From assembly GCA_031279205.1 (NCBI GenBank), contig JAITIX010000060.1, positions 1 to 39,215 on the forward strand: DNA of 39,215 nucleotides. The letters are read 5' to 3'. Positions 16,628 through 25,631 of this stretch are shown piece after piece. The notes under the pieces were generated by a model, which searched no databases, was not told where the DNA came from, and was given only the letters and a program-made list of their open reading frames with translations. This stretch comes from Treponema sp. GTDB taxonomy: Bacteria; Spirochaetota; Spirochaetia; Treponematales; Breznakiellaceae. Within the stretch, counting starts at the first letter, position 1, and every line of letters begins with the position of its first letter. The position numbers and the translations under genes are program-made.

Positions 16628-18868
16628 TTACTTCCTTTGCCACACTTCAATTTCAGCGATGTTACAGTTACGCGAGTCTCCTTCGCCGTTTGTTGCGTAT
16701 TTTATGTACCGGTAGGTTTTCTCAGCAACGCCCTCCGCAAAATCACGGGAGTAAACTGCCGTCAGCGCCTTTGACGCAGGCGTTGAGGAAACCGTATAGA
16801 TTGCCTCCCAGTCTATCCCATCGGCCGAACCATAAAAGGAACCAGTTACTCGATACTCAAAACCCGGTCGCGGCGCATATTTCAGCGCCCCAATCTTGTA
16901 CGCACCCCCCAAATCAAGGGTAACGTAGCCATTGATGAGTCCGTCAAAGAAAGACTCCAAGTTTCCGTCAACAACTCTCTTGCAGTCGTTGGGGTTAGAC
17001 TGACCATTCCATGGAACGCTGCCAGTAATCTGTTCAGGCGCTATCTCCACTTTGCTTAAACCCCGTATATCCAGAACCGCAACGTTTACACTGTCCGTAA
17101 GCCCGAATTTTTCGCTTCGCGCCGTAACGCGTACATTTCCCTCTTTTAAAGGAGTGAGTATACCCGCCGCGCTTATCGTCGCAATCGCCTTATCGGAAAC
17201 CAACCACGCTACCGGGGAACCATCGCTACTTTGGGCAATATAGGCACTCGTTTCCCCAACAAAAGTATCCGCTGGCCCTGCCACCGCAATGTACCCAGGA
17301 ATCTCAGGCTTCTCCCCATCAATGACAAAGGTTGTAACTGAATTGGCGAGAAGCGTAAAGCTGAATTGCTTATCCTTGACTTCAATGAGCGCAACATCTT
17401 TCCAGTGTTCGCCGCCATCAAAAGCACCTCTGGTACGGATTGCCTTCGCGTATTGCGGAACACTGCTAAAGTTCGAAAGATCAAACGTGTAGTTCTTCGG
17501 ATTCGCATCGACGTTTACCGCGACAATCTTTACAGCACCGCTTTCCTTGTTGTACGCCGCCAGTATCTGCTTATCAGATGAGCCGATAATGGTATCGCCT
17601 GGGATTATGTAGCGGGTAAACTGACCGAATACATAGTATTTCTGGGTGAGGTAGATTTTTTTCTCATCATGATCCGCCATGCCGACTCCCCAGATTCCCG
17701 CGTCCTGCCGCAGCCCGACTCCAGCTTCAGGATGAGAACCGTCCGGCGCGGTGAACCTTGAATCCTTATGGAAGTCAATGATGTTCCACAAAACCCAGGC
17801 AGAAGGCCGCAGCTCATTCATATCAATAAGAATCCTGTTTGCAAGCCATAAACCCGCACCCATGTCCCCAGGATTGCTTCCCTCTGTTCCGCCGCCATCA
17901 ACCTCACTCATCCACAAGTCTTTACCCAGCTCGATTGCCTTTGCCTTTACCCCAGCTCGGTCTGAACCGCCGTAGGTATGAGTGTCGATTCTGCCCAGAG
18001 CTGCCTTTGCCTCCTCAGAGAGCCGGCTTAAATTGTCTCTAGTCTGCTCTATGATGCTCTCATCCATACCCGCAACCAGTACATCCCGCAAACCCGCGGC
18101 ATTCAAAGCTTGCCGCGTGGCGATCAGTATCTTGGATTCACTCTCGCCATGATCATAATGACAGCCTTCCTGCTTGTTACTGTATGCCTCCCAATAATTG
18201 GTGTCAGGCTCGTTTATGGGAGAGTAACTCTGAAAGGTGATGCCGAATTCATCCTTAAAATGCCGCGTAACCTGCGCTATATATTTGGCGAACTCACCAT
18301 ACTGGTCTGCCCTGAGATTATCTTTGCCAGCAGGACTATTGCCTGATGAGCAGCCCGAAACCGTCATAAACCAGGGCGGGGAATTGGAAAACCCCTCAAC
18401 ATAGAACGCAGGATTAGCCGCCAAAGCCGCCAGAGTTATGGCACGCTGGTTTTGATCCACGGTCCAGTCATAAACCAGATCGCCGTTTTCGTCAAAACCA
18501 GTCGCGTAACCCGGAATCTTTGAGTCAGAACGGCTTATGTGATTATGGGCAGGATCATCGCCGCCGCCAACGTTGTAGCGTCCAATGTCCAGCCCCAGCC
18601 CTTCTTCCGAGAAGAAAAGTTTCGCTGCCTGCTCGGTCAACGATTCATCGTAGCCCAGCCGGTTTGCCCACCAGCAGAGAGCGGTTCCCCAGCCCTCAAA
18701 GCGCCCGTTGTTAAAGGGTGAAGCGTCATCAGGGTTAAGTTTCACCCTGACACTTGGAACAGGCGCAGAATCACCGCTCGTTTCCGAAGCCGAACTTGAT
18801 TGACACGAAACGCAGGTCAATACCACAGGCATAAGCGCCAAGCCTAAAAATAATTTGTGTTCAAGCAT
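16628..18868 (-). CDS. GH30 endo-glycanase lipoprotein (likely beta-1,6-galactanase)
   Basis: 746-residue predicted surface lipoprotein: signal peptide with lipobox ending at Cys22 (LTCVSC), then a Ser-rich linker. Residues ~40-510 are a GH30 barrel with side beta domain: RFEGWGTALCWWANRLG, acid/base Glu220 in SYSPINEP, nucleophile Glu322 in LWMSEVDGGG. The WGTALCWWAN form resembles the endo-beta-1,6-galactanase branch, which cuts side chains of type II arabinogalactan. A Big2-like Ig domain follows (about 525-605), then an F5/8-type CBM32-like domain to the end (LDLGGAYKIGALKYAPR). It starts at ATG 18868 after GGAG. It fits the arabinan enzymes on the left. Other GH30 activities (glucanase, xylanase) are less likely. 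Confidence 0.85.
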   Translation of the reverse strand: MLEHKLFLGLALMPVVLTCVSCQSSSASETSGDSAPVPSVRVKLNPDDASPFNNGRFEGWGTALCWWANRLGYDESLTEQAAKLFFSEEGLGLDIGRYNVGGGDDPAHNHISRSDSKIPGYATGFDENGDLVYDWTVDQNQRAITLAALAANPAFYVEGFSNSPPWFMTVSGCSSGNSPAGKDNLRADQYGEFAKYIAQVTRHFKDEFGITFQSYSPINEPDTNYWEAYSNKQEGCHYDHGESESKILIATRQALNAAGLRDVLVAGMDESIIEQTRDNLSRLSEEAKAALGRIDTHTYGGSDRAGVKAKAIELGKDLWMSEVDGGGTEGSNPGDMGAGLWLANRILIDMNELRPSAWVLWNIIDFHKDSRFTAPDGSHPEAGVGLRQDAGIWGVGMADHDEKKIYLTQKYYVFGQFTRYIIPGDTIIGSSDKQILAAYNKESGAVKIVAVNVDANPKNYTFDLSNFSSVPQYAKAIRTRGAFDGGEHWKDVALIEVKDKQFSFTLLANSVTTFVIDGEKPEIPGYIAVAGPADTFVGETSAYIAQSSDGSPVAWLVSDKAIATISAAGILTPLKEGNVRVTARSEKFGLTDSVNVAVLDIRGLSKVEIAPEQITGSVPWNGQSNPNDCKRVVDGNLESFFDGLINGYVTLDLGGAYKIGALKYAPRPGFEYRVTGSFYGSADGIDWEAIYTVSSTPASKALTAVYSRDFAEGVAEKTYRYIKYATNGEGDSRNCNIAEIEVWQRK

Positions 18869-18994
18869 AGAATTTCACTCCATATCCATAGTATATTACC
18901 TTGCCACTCATAGATAGGCATATATTAAAAATGAGGAGACTATCTAACACACCAACGTGAGCATCCATAAGAACAGCCCTCTAAGAAAAACAAG

Positions 18995-19438
18995 ATGAGT
19001 ACTTTTAAAGAAGAAATCATCCTGGCCAATGCCGCGGATATCAGCAACGCCAGAGCAGGAATTATTCCGAACACGAAAATCTGTAAAATGACAGTACAGG
19101 CAATGCCCGACACCGGAGCGTAGACACTGGTTATCAACGAGGATATCCGGCAAAAGCTGGGGCTTGCCATTGAGGAAACATCCCAATCGACCCTTGCTGA
19201 CGGCAAAACAGATACCTATGATGTAACCGAAGGAGTGAAAATCCAGTGGAAAGACCGCAGCATCATACTTCCCGCTGTTGTAGTTCCCAATACAAAGGAA
19301 ATACTCCTGGGCGCGTTGCCCCTTGAGGCTATGGACGTAATGGTTGATCCAGTACATGAACAACTGGTTGGGGTTCACGGCGATCAGCCTCTGCACGTCA
19401 TTTATTCATTTCAATCCACACGCTTCACGCACTCATAA
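18995..19438 (+). pseudogene. Clan AA aspartic protease with in-frame TAG
   Basis: Reading from ATG 18995, 42 codons end in the catalytic motif MPDTGA, followed at once by TAG (19121-19123). The same frame then continues without another stop through TLVINEDIRQKLGL, STLADGKTDTYDV, VVVPNTKEILLGALPLEAMD, VDPVHEQLVGVHGD to 19438. This is a complete retropepsin-like single-domain protease of the kind frequent in treponemes, where the residue after DTGA is usually Trp, so TGG to TAG is the likely lesion. All else appears intact, so the change is recent, a sequencing error, or read through. Confidence 0.8.
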
Positions 19439-19473
19439 GAAGCGAGACAGCTCCCTCATAGAGGAGTTTAATA

Positions 19474-19512
19474 CCCCGCCACTCCATCACACTCTGCGGC
19501 GGGGATTTTTTA
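19474..19512 (+). terminator. Intrinsic terminator after the protease pseudogene
   Basis: ccccgcc pairs with ggcgggg over a 17-nt loop, followed by atttttta. It lies 35 bp after the protease stop codon. Confidence 0.65.
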
Positions 19513-19647
19513 TTAGAAGTCAGAAAGGAGTATCGAAAGCGTGCCGCAGGGAGCGTGCCGCGCCTCGTTTGCGAGCAACGATGATCCAGAGGGCGTTGCG
19601 GAAGCATCCCCGTTAGGGTAAAATGAAGTATGAACGAGGAGTAATCT

Positions 19648-19788
19648 ATGCCCGATTTGACCAAAGAAGAATCCAACGCATTGGACGAGTATTGGACAAA
19701 AGACACACCTAAGATTGACGCTGGCAAGTCCTGTTTTGTTAGACGGCGGCTGGAGGCGTATGTAGTGGAAGGAGACAAGTTCTCTTGC
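19648..19788 (+). pseudogene. CopG-like antitoxin gene interrupted by a repeat array
   Basis: ATG 19648 follows a GAGGAG site. About 47 codons are gene-like: MPDLTKEESNALDEYWTKDTPKID resembles the start of small treponemal antitoxin-like proteins with a C-terminal DNA-binding part. From 19789 the reading frame enters the 21-bp array and runs as A-E-S-x-A-x-G heptads through it to a stop at 20208, inside the next gene. The expected C-terminal half is absent. Either the array inserted here or expanded from the gene. No toxin partner is seen. Family assignment is from the N-terminus only. Confidence 0.45.
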
Positions 19789-20082
19789 GCGGAGTCGCTC
19801 GCTTTCGGCGCGGAGTCATTCGCTTTCGGCGCGGAGTCGCTCGCCGCCGGCGCGGGGTCGCTCGCTTTCGGCGCGGGGTCGCTCGCTTTCGGCGCGGAGT
19901 CATTCGCCGCCGGCGCGGAGTCGCTCGCTTTCGGCGCGGAGTCATTCGCCGCCGGCGCGGGGTCGCTCGCCGCCGGCGCGGGGTCATTCGCCGCCGGCGC
20001 GGAGTCGCTCGCCGCCGGCGCGGAGTCATTCGCCGCCGGCGCGGGGTCGCTCGCTTTCGGCGCGGAGTCGCTGGCATCTGGG
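19789..20082. repeat. 21-bp modular repeat array A (14 units)
   Basis: Fourteen units in exact 21-bp phase, the last one diverged. On the minus strand each unit is a 9-nt core (ctccgcgcc or ccccgcgcc) plus 12 nt from a small set (gaaagcgagcga, gaaagcgaatga, ggcggcgagcga, ggcggcgaatga). One minus frame reads S-D/N-S/P-A-P-x-A. Nearly all six frames are open because of the period, so the long ORFs here are not evidence of coding. Shares its core with the arrays at 30377 and 34405. Confidence 0.95.
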
Positions 20083-20150
20083 AATAAATCGTTCATTTTC
20101 CAGTTTCCCTTATCTAGGCTGGAAAAAATATATCGGTATAGGAGATTAAA

Positions 20151-20819
20151 ATGTCTGATAATGTACCTTCAGGGGACGCAGCATTTGGCGTGTTCTTCGA
20201 GAACATAGTCAATTATGTTAACCAAAAGACCAGTGGAACTCCTCCCGCGTGGAGCCACATTCCCCAGGCGGAAAGCGATAAACTGAAAGACGCAAAGAAC
20301 GCCTGGATCGCGGCTTATGAGCAGACGAAAGTTCCCCACACCCCGGTGCAGACCGCGGAAAAGAACCGTGTCCGTAAAAGTTCCGAGACTTTCCTTCGGG
20401 AATTCATCAATCGCTTCCTCCGCTACGCCCCGGTAAGCAATGAGGATCGGGATAATATGGGCATTCACAACAAGAAAGACAGACGCAGTTCTGTAACGGT
20501 TCCCACCACGAGTCCGCAGCTTACCGTTGACACCGGCACTCGTTGCCGCCTCATCATCTACTACAAAGATGAAAAAAGTACCCGCCGGGGCAAGCCTGCG
20601 GGGGTTCACGGCATTGAGGTGCGCTGGGCTATTCTTGACCATCTGCCTGAAAGCATCAAGGAACTGACTAATTCCGCCTTTGACACTAACCCACCCCTGA
20701 CGCTGGAGTTTGACGAGCAGGATCGGGGCAAGCGGGTCTATATGTCGGGTTGCTGGGAAATCGAGCGGGAAGGGGAGAAAGGGCCGCCCGGGGCGATTGT
20801 GGAGGCAGTGATTCCATAG
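20151..20819 (+). CDS. Conserved hypothetical protein, two-domain (paralogue of 209-898)
   Basis: 222 residues, start at ATG 20151 with an AGGAG site; no signal peptide or membrane segment. The N-terminal ~110 residues are helical: WSHIPQAESDKL, KVPHTPVQTAEKNRVRKS, REFINRFLRYAPVSNEDRDNMGI. The C-terminal half looks like an Ig/FnIII-like beta domain: CRLIIYYKDE, RGKPAGVHGIEVRWAI, NSAFDTNPPLTLEF, DRGKRVYMSGCWE, GPPGAIVEAVIP. This copy has well-ordered motifs and looks like the intact family form. The gene at 209 is a divergent relative. Both follow a 21-bp array by 70-80 bp. Function unknown; I would not guess a role. Confidence 0.85.
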   Translation: MSDNVPSGDAAFGVFFENIVNYVNQKTSGTPPAWSHIPQAESDKLKDAKNAWIAAYEQTKVPHTPVQTAEKNRVRKSSETFLREFINRFLRYAPVSNEDRDNMGIHNKKDRRSSVTVPTTSPQLTVDTGTRCRLIIYYKDEKSTRRGKPAGVHGIEVRWAILDHLPESIKELTNSAFDTNPPLTLEFDEQDRGKRVYMSGCWEIEREGEKGPPGAIVEAVIP

Positions 20820-20887
20820 AGAGTTAGAAGTGAGTAGGCAGAACTTGTATTGGGTATGCGTAGTCTTGACTTCTCCTACTCTTCCTT

Positions 20888-20926
20888 AGCCGCCTGTTCT
20901 ACCGCGAAGAGTGCGGTCAGGCGGCT
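20888..20926 (+). terminator. Hairpin after the hypothetical gene
   Basis: agccgcctg / caggcggct form a 9-bp stem with an inner accgc / gcggt stem. It lies about 70 bp after the stop, between convergent genes; there is no clear U-run. A second, imperfect GC-rich fold lies at about 20951-21003. Confidence 0.45.
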
Positions 20927-21010
20927 GAGGGTAAGAGCTTGTTCAATAATTGGCGGTGGGGACGCGACATGCTGCGTCTCCACAGTCTTGCAGTCCCCGC
21001 CATATCGTCT

Positions 21011-22570
21011 TTACCGTGCGTTCTTGAGCGCGGTTAATTGTGCCTGTAGCTCCGCCTTAACCTTATCGTAACCAGCCCGTTGCAGAGCTGCGCGGAAATC
21101 AGCCACTGCCTTGTCAGGATCGCTGGTCTTGCCAAAGTGGATCGAGGGGATGTAGGTTGCGCAGACCTCGCCAATGGCGGACATTTCCGCAGAGACCTTA
21201 GAAGGATCAAAGGCGAATTTTCCCAAAGGATATTCTTTAGCAAAGGTGTTGAGGTTTTCTACAAACGCAGTACGCCCGCTCCACCAGGTGTCCCACACAG
21301 GCTCGAACTTATCCATCCGGCCAGCCCAGAAGTTTGTGTCCAGAGCGTCGGTGGAGGAAGTCCAGCCTTCGGGACGGCTGAAGGCGCCGTCGGCCTTGAC
21401 CAGATAATCTTTGCCCTCAATGCCGTAGTTGTAGAGCAGGTATATCTGTTTGTCGTTCCGCAGGAGATCGTAGAGCTGGAGAGCCTTTTCCACATTTCGG
21501 GAGGCGGCGTTGATCGCCATAGCTCCATGGGTCAGCAAGTCTTTGTTAATGTTGTTGAGTTCCTTTCCCCACCAGTACATCTGAATTTCTGAACCGGGCT
21601 GTTCCCGATCCATCTGTTCCCGCAGGCCAATATAGGTTTGGGTGTGGTGCTGGTCTGAACCGGAAAGTCCGGCAAGGAAGAGGTTCCGCGTCTCGCCGCG
21701 GTAGTTCAGCACGTCCTCGCGCCAGAAGCCTTTTTTAGCAAAGCGGTCTAAGATGCGTGCGGCCTCCAAAAATTCGTTTCCTTCCATGTACAAGGACACC
21801 ACTGTGTACGGATCGTTGGTGTTGTACTGGAAGATGCCGAAGTTACCCGCGTTGGCACCGATGATGGTCTGAACCGGCTGTTTTGCCATGAGATATGCAC
21901 CGATAAGCCCGAAGTCAAGGTACTCCGCGCCGTTGATATCCCAGGGAAAGGCTTCGGGATGGTTCTTTTTCACGATGTCCCAGTAGGTTTCCAAGTCCTC
22001 GAATTTCTCCACGCTGCTCAGGCCGCCTGCTGCAGCCCAGTCTTTGCGCCAATACATTCCATGGTTGGTGTACTGACTGTATTGGTCTTCGGGGATGAAC
22101 CAGATTTTGCCGTTTTCGCTGCATAGGTCCCAGTGGGATTGGGGAATGGCTGCCCAGGTCTGTGGGGCGTTTGCCTTGAGGAGTTCGGGTGTAAGAGGAT
22201 AGAAGCCGCCCTTACGGGTGATTTCCCAAGCGTAGAGCCAGTCCGTAGCTGTTACGACCAGATCGATGTTGGGGTCGCCGGATGCCAGAGCGAGCTGGTA
22301 CTGATTTTGCCAGTCTGCCCATTCGATGTACTGGGTTCGCAGTTCGACTCCGATGCGGGGGCCAACAATCTTGTTTATCTCAGCGATTGCCGCGTCAGCC
22401 CGTCCGTTTGTGGGCTTATTACCAAGCAGAAGCATGGTGATTGGGGTTACTCTTCCGCTGGAAGTGGAAGAACTGCCCGATTGACCGCTGGCGAAGAGTC
22501 CTCCACCCCCAGTAAGCAAAATAAGGATGCCGGCAAGCATTGCCTTCATCGTCCGCGTTGTCTTTTTCAT
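21011..22570 (-). CDS. ABC oligosaccharide-binding protein, LplA/YtcQ-like
   Basis: 519-residue secreted binding protein. The N-terminus has a basic MKKTTRTMK start, a hydrophobic core and a small-residue end (GGGGLFASGQ), followed by a Ser-rich linker; there is no lipobox Cys. Length and the pattern ITMLLLGNKPTNG...ADAAIAEINK, EWADWQNQYQLALASG, and a C-terminal domain with conserved MGAYL/MEG-like segments fit the large LplA-type binding proteins that serve oligosaccharides of plant polysaccharides. The start has an AGGAGG site. It is the third gene of a minus-strand operon behind two permeases. The ligand cannot be read from sequence. Confidence 0.85.
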   Translation of the reverse strand: MKKTTRTMKAMLAGILILLTGGGGLFASGQSGSSSTSSGRVTPITMLLLGNKPTNGRADAAIAEINKIVGPRIGVELRTQYIEWADWQNQYQLALASGDPNIDLVVTATDWLYAWEITRKGGFYPLTPELLKANAPQTWAAIPQSHWDLCSENGKIWFIPEDQYSQYTNHGMYWRKDWAAAGGLSSVEKFEDLETYWDIVKKNHPEAFPWDINGAEYLDFGLIGAYLMAKQPVQTIIGANAGNFGIFQYNTNDPYTVVSLYMEGNEFLEAARILDRFAKKGFWREDVLNYRGETRNLFLAGLSGSDQHHTQTYIGLREQMDREQPGSEIQMYWWGKELNNINKDLLTHGAMAINAASRNVEKALQLYDLLRNDKQIYLLYNYGIEGKDYLVKADGAFSRPEGWTSSTDALDTNFWAGRMDKFEPVWDTWWSGRTAFVENLNTFAKEYPLGKFAFDPSKVSAEMSAIGEVCATYIPSIHFGKTSDPDKAVADFRAALQRAGYDKVKAELQAQLTALKNAR

Positions 22571-22640
22571 AAAAGACCTCCTAAAAGATATTGTTATGGG
22601 GCGCGCGGTGCGCGGTCCCGAATAACCAAAGCCGAACCCC

Positions 22641-23528
22641 CTAACCTTTCACCGCGCCAATGGTGATGCCGCTGATGAAATACTTCTGTACGAAGGGATA
22701 GAGCAGAATGATAGGCCCGGTGGCCAGCATTGCGGTGGCCATTTTTAGGGTGGTGGTTGGCAGCGCCCCGATAATAACCACTGAGCCAGCCAGAGACTGC
22801 CGCAGCGCCGCCGCCTCGTTTACAATTTTGTAGAGATAGTATTGCAGGGGCTTGTAATCAAGGTTTGGCAGGTAGAGCATGGAGTTATACCACTCGTTCC
22901 AGTAGCTGAGTGCCAGAAACAGGCCGATGGTGGCAAGGGCAGGTTTCATCATGGGGAAGATGAGGTGGATGAAGATGGTGAAATCCCCGGCGCCGTCAAT
23001 CTTCCCGGATTCGGTAATCTCAAAAGGCACGGATTTCATAAAGTTCCGCATCAGGATGATGAGCCAGGGGGACATGAGCAGAGGCAGTAGTACCGCCAGA
23101 TAGTTGTTTTTCAGGTTGAGATACCGTGTCATCCAGATGTAGGAGGGCGCCAGTCCCGCGGAGAACAGGGTGGTAAAATAGAAGAAAAAGGCGATCTTGT
23201 TCCTGATGAAGAAGTCTGGCCGGTAGAGTGCGTATCCGGTCATGGCAATGAGGAAGAGGCCGATGCTGGTGCCGGTAGTGGTCAGGACGATTGTTACCCC
23301 ATACGCGCCGAGTATGAATTTGGGGCTTTTCAGGGCGAGCTTATACGCTTCTAAGGAAAGTCCCTTTGGCAGTATGCCTATTCCTGATGTCATGACGATG
23401 TTTTCGTCGCTAAAGGACGCGGAGATCATCATCACAAAGGGGAGCAGGCAGCACAGGGCGAAAGCCGACACAAACACGACCGCGAAAATGGTAACTCCTT
23501 GGGATACCGGGTCTTTTCTTACTTTCAT
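22641..23528 (-). CDS. ABC permease, LplC/YtcP-like
   Basis: 295-residue permease with six membrane segments and the EAA loop (FEITESGKIDGAGDFTIFIHLIFPMMKP). The C-terminus KYFISGITIGAVKG is the common end of this subgroup. Start at 23528 with an AAGGAG site. It begins 11 bp after the stop of the partner permease. Confidence 0.92.
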   Translation of the reverse strand: MKVRKDPVSQGVTIFAVVFVSAFALCCLLPFVMMISASFSDENIVMTSGIGILPKGLSLEAYKLALKSPKFILGAYGVTIVLTTTGTSIGLFLIAMTGYALYRPDFFIRNKIAFFFYFTTLFSAGLAPSYIWMTRYLNLKNNYLAVLLPLLMSPWLIILMRNFMKSVPFEITESGKIDGAGDFTIFIHLIFPMMKPALATIGLFLALSYWNEWYNSMLYLPNLDYKPLQYYLYKIVNEAAALRQSLAGSVVIIGALPTTTLKMATAMLATGPIILLYPFVQKYFISGITIGAVKG

Positions 23529-23539
23529 TTGATTTCTCC

Positions 23540-24487
23540 TTAAAATAGCGCGTAATCTTTTTCGATCTTTTTGATGATCCAGTTGGCGGCCATGACGATG
23601 CAGAAGCCGAATACTGATTGGTAGAGTCCCACGGCAGCGGAGTAGGAAAAGTTAAACTGGTTCATGAGGCTGCGGTACACGTAGGTTTCGATGATGTCTG
23701 TATAGGGCTGCAAGGCTGCGTTGGAGGTTCCGACTAGGTTATAGAAGAGGCCGAAGTTGCCTTTGAGGATGCCTCCGATGGAAAAGAGGATGAGTATGAC
23801 TGCGGTGGGCTTGAGGCTTGGGAGAATGATGTAGCGAATTCTCTGGATTGCGTTGGCCCCATCAATCTCAGCGGCCTCGTAAATGGCGGCGTCTATGCCC
23901 ATGATGGCGGCAAAGTACACGATAGACCCATAGCCTGTGGACTGCCAAAGCTGTACCAGCACGATGATGAATGGCCAGACTGCCGGGGTTCCGTAGAAAC
24001 GCGGGACATCGCCTCCCAGCGCCTTAACCACATTAGGGATAAACCCAAAGTCGTAGTTGAGGATGCTGTAGGCCAAAAAGCCCACCAGCACTGCGGATAT
24101 GAAATAGGGTAGGAACATGATCGTCTGACTGAGCTTTTTGAACCATTTGCCGCGGATTTCGTTAAGCAGTATAGCCACGAAGATTTGGAGGAAGTTACCC
24201 AGAAGGATGAACGCTATGTTGTAGAGGACGGTGTTTCGGGTCAGCTCCCAGAGTTTGCCGGTGATAAACAGGAACCGGAAGTTCTCGAATCCCACAAACT
24301 TGCTACCGAAGATTCCCAGGTTGTACTTAAAATCGGTAAACGCGATGTAAGCGCCCGGCATGGGGATGTAGGAAAACACGACGAAAAAGAGAATAGCTGG
24401 GGTACACATAAGTATGAGGGTTTTACAGTCCCAGAGTCGTTTCCCCAGGGGCTGATGCTTGGCCTTCATCACACTCAACTCACTCAT
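23540..24487 (-). CDS. ABC permease, LplB/YteP-like
   Basis: 315 residues from ATG 24487, chosen because AAAGGAG lies 7 nt upstream and MSELSVMKAKHQPLGKRLW is a usual cytosolic N-terminus; the longer ORF from 24580 would run through the promoter region. Six membrane segments; EAA loop AIYEAAEIDGANAIQRIRYIILP; C-terminal NFSYSAAVGLYQSVFGF block typical of LplB. First gene of the importer operon, driven by the promoter at 24579-24608. No ATPase is encoded nearby. Confidence 0.92.
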   Translation of the reverse strand: MSELSVMKAKHQPLGKRLWDCKTLILMCTPAILFFVVFSYIPMPGAYIAFTDFKYNLGIFGSKFVGFENFRFLFITGKLWELTRNTVLYNIAFILLGNFLQIFVAILLNEIRGKWFKKLSQTIMFLPYFISAVLVGFLAYSILNYDFGFIPNVVKALGGDVPRFYGTPAVWPFIIVLVQLWQSTGYGSIVYFAAIMGIDAAIYEAAEIDGANAIQRIRYIILPSLKPTAVILILFSIGGILKGNFGLFYNLVGTSNAALQPYTDIIETYVYRSLMNQFNFSYSAAVGLYQSVFGFCIVMAANWIIKKIEKDYALF

Positions 24488-24553
24488 AAAAGCTCCTTTA
24501 CGTTTTGAAACTGATTCCTCCATAAACAAGAAGAACAAGCCGGTAAGAAAAGA

Positions 24554-24565
24554 GAAACCGGTTTC
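24554..24565. promoter_or_regulatory. LacI-type operator palindrome
   Basis: Perfect 12-bp palindrome gaaaccggtttc with the central CG typical of LacI/CcpA-family operators. It lies 14 bp downstream of the -10 box of the importer promoter, in the early transcribed region, where a bound repressor would block transcription. No LacI regulator gene is present in the window. Confidence 0.55.
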
Positions 24566-24578
24566 GTTGATAAAAATC

Positions 24579-24608
24579 AATATAAGGTGCTATTTGCAGA
24601 GCTGTCAA
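24579..24608 (-). promoter_or_regulatory. Sigma-70 promoter of the importer operon
   Basis: On the minus strand TTGACA, 18-nt spacer, TATATT. It is followed by a leader of about 85 nt containing the palindrome at 24554 and the ribosome site of the first permease. It lies within the short gap after the prmC stop. Confidence 0.75.
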
Positions 24609-24624
24609 GCATTTTAAATTTTTT

Positions 24625-25467
24625 TTAAGTCCCGATAACCCGCGCTTTACCAGCCACATCATAGTACAGGCGTGGCTGTTCGTAGCCTTCGGCGAGTAGG
24701 AGGCGCGTGATGGCGTCCATTTCGTCGGGGTCAGCCTCCATAAGCAGGACACCGCCGGGCTTAAGGCGCGGTTTTGCGTCGCTAACTATGCGCCGGATAA
24801 GGTCAAGGCCGTCGTTGCCGCCGTCCAGCGCCAGTAATGGCTCGCCGCGCACCTCTGGTGCGAGACCCGCAATCAGGGCGCTTGGCACATACGGTGGGTT
24901 TGCGGTGATAAGGTCGAATTGCCCATTAATCTTGTTAAACAGATCGCTTTCGATAAGGTGAATGGCTTCGGCGTCTCCCAGAAGTCGCGCGGCGTTTTGC
25001 CGCGCCACAACCAGCGCCGCTGGGGATATATCTGAGGCAACGATACGCGCCGTGGGACGCTCGTGTTTCAAGGCAATAGCCACTGCCCCTGAACCAGTAC
25101 ACAGGTCAAGGATTTCCTCGTTGGTGTCAGACACCTGATGCGCAGCTAGGGATAGCGCCGTCTCAACAAGGGTCTCGGTGTCAGGGCGGGGAACCAGCAC
25201 ATCAGGTGTAACTGTAAAGTCCATGCCCCAGAACTCCTTGCGTCCAATAATGTAGGCGACACACTCGCCATCAAGCCGCCGTTCCAGCGCCCGCGTGTAA
25301 GCGTCTCGCGCCTCATCGCTCACCGGCCGCTCGCCGGCGATGATGAGACCAGCGCGATCAGTGTGAAGAACCGCAGCAAGCAGAACACCCGCATCCAGCA
25401 CCGGCGTCTCAATACCCGCGTCGCGGAGCCACACACAAGCTTGGTAAAAAATTTCTCTGATAGTCAT
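24625..25467 (-). CDS. prmC: Release-factor glutamine N5-methyltransferase PrmC
   Basis: 280 residues from ATG 25467 (MTIREIFYQACVW); a TTG at 25488 is the alternative. It methylates the Gln of the GGQ motif in RF1/RF2. Features: N-terminal helical domain, RKEFWGMDFTVTPDVLVPRPDTETLVE, SAM motif ILDLCTGSGAVAIAL, and catalytic NPPY in DLITANPPYVPS. It follows prfA, its substrate's gene, by 164 bp on the same strand, the usual bacterial pairing. The gap holds GC-rich imperfect repeats (ctccgtaggagac twice) but no gene. Confidence 0.95.
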   Translation of the reverse strand: MTIREIFYQACVWLRDAGIETPVLDAGVLLAAVLHTDRAGLIIAGERPVSDEARDAYTRALERRLDGECVAYIIGRKEFWGMDFTVTPDVLVPRPDTETLVETALSLAAHQVSDTNEEILDLCTGSGAVAIALKHERPTARIVASDISPAALVVARQNAARLLGDAEAIHLIESDLFNKINGQFDLITANPPYVPSALIAGLAPEVRGEPLLALDGGNDGLDLIRRIVSDAKPRLKPGGVLLMEADPDEMDAITRLLLAEGYEQPRLYYDVAGKARVIGT

Positions 25468-25631
25468 GGCAAACAAAGTCCTTATCAAAGGTTGATACTA
25501 TGGAAAGAAAACTTATCTCAAGAGCTGCGGAGGCGGCTCCGCTGAGGCTGCGGAGAACCCTCCTCTGAGGCTCCGTAGGAGACGCTGCTCTGCCTGAAAA
25601 GACAACGCCGCCAAGCCCTCCGTAGGAGACA

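Noticed and set aside
19425-20208. Long ORFs on both strands through array A (SAP heptads, arginine-rich PRRR repeats, ESLAFG repeats)
   Set aside because: A 21-bp period without stop codons keeps almost all frames open; openness here is not evidence of a protein.
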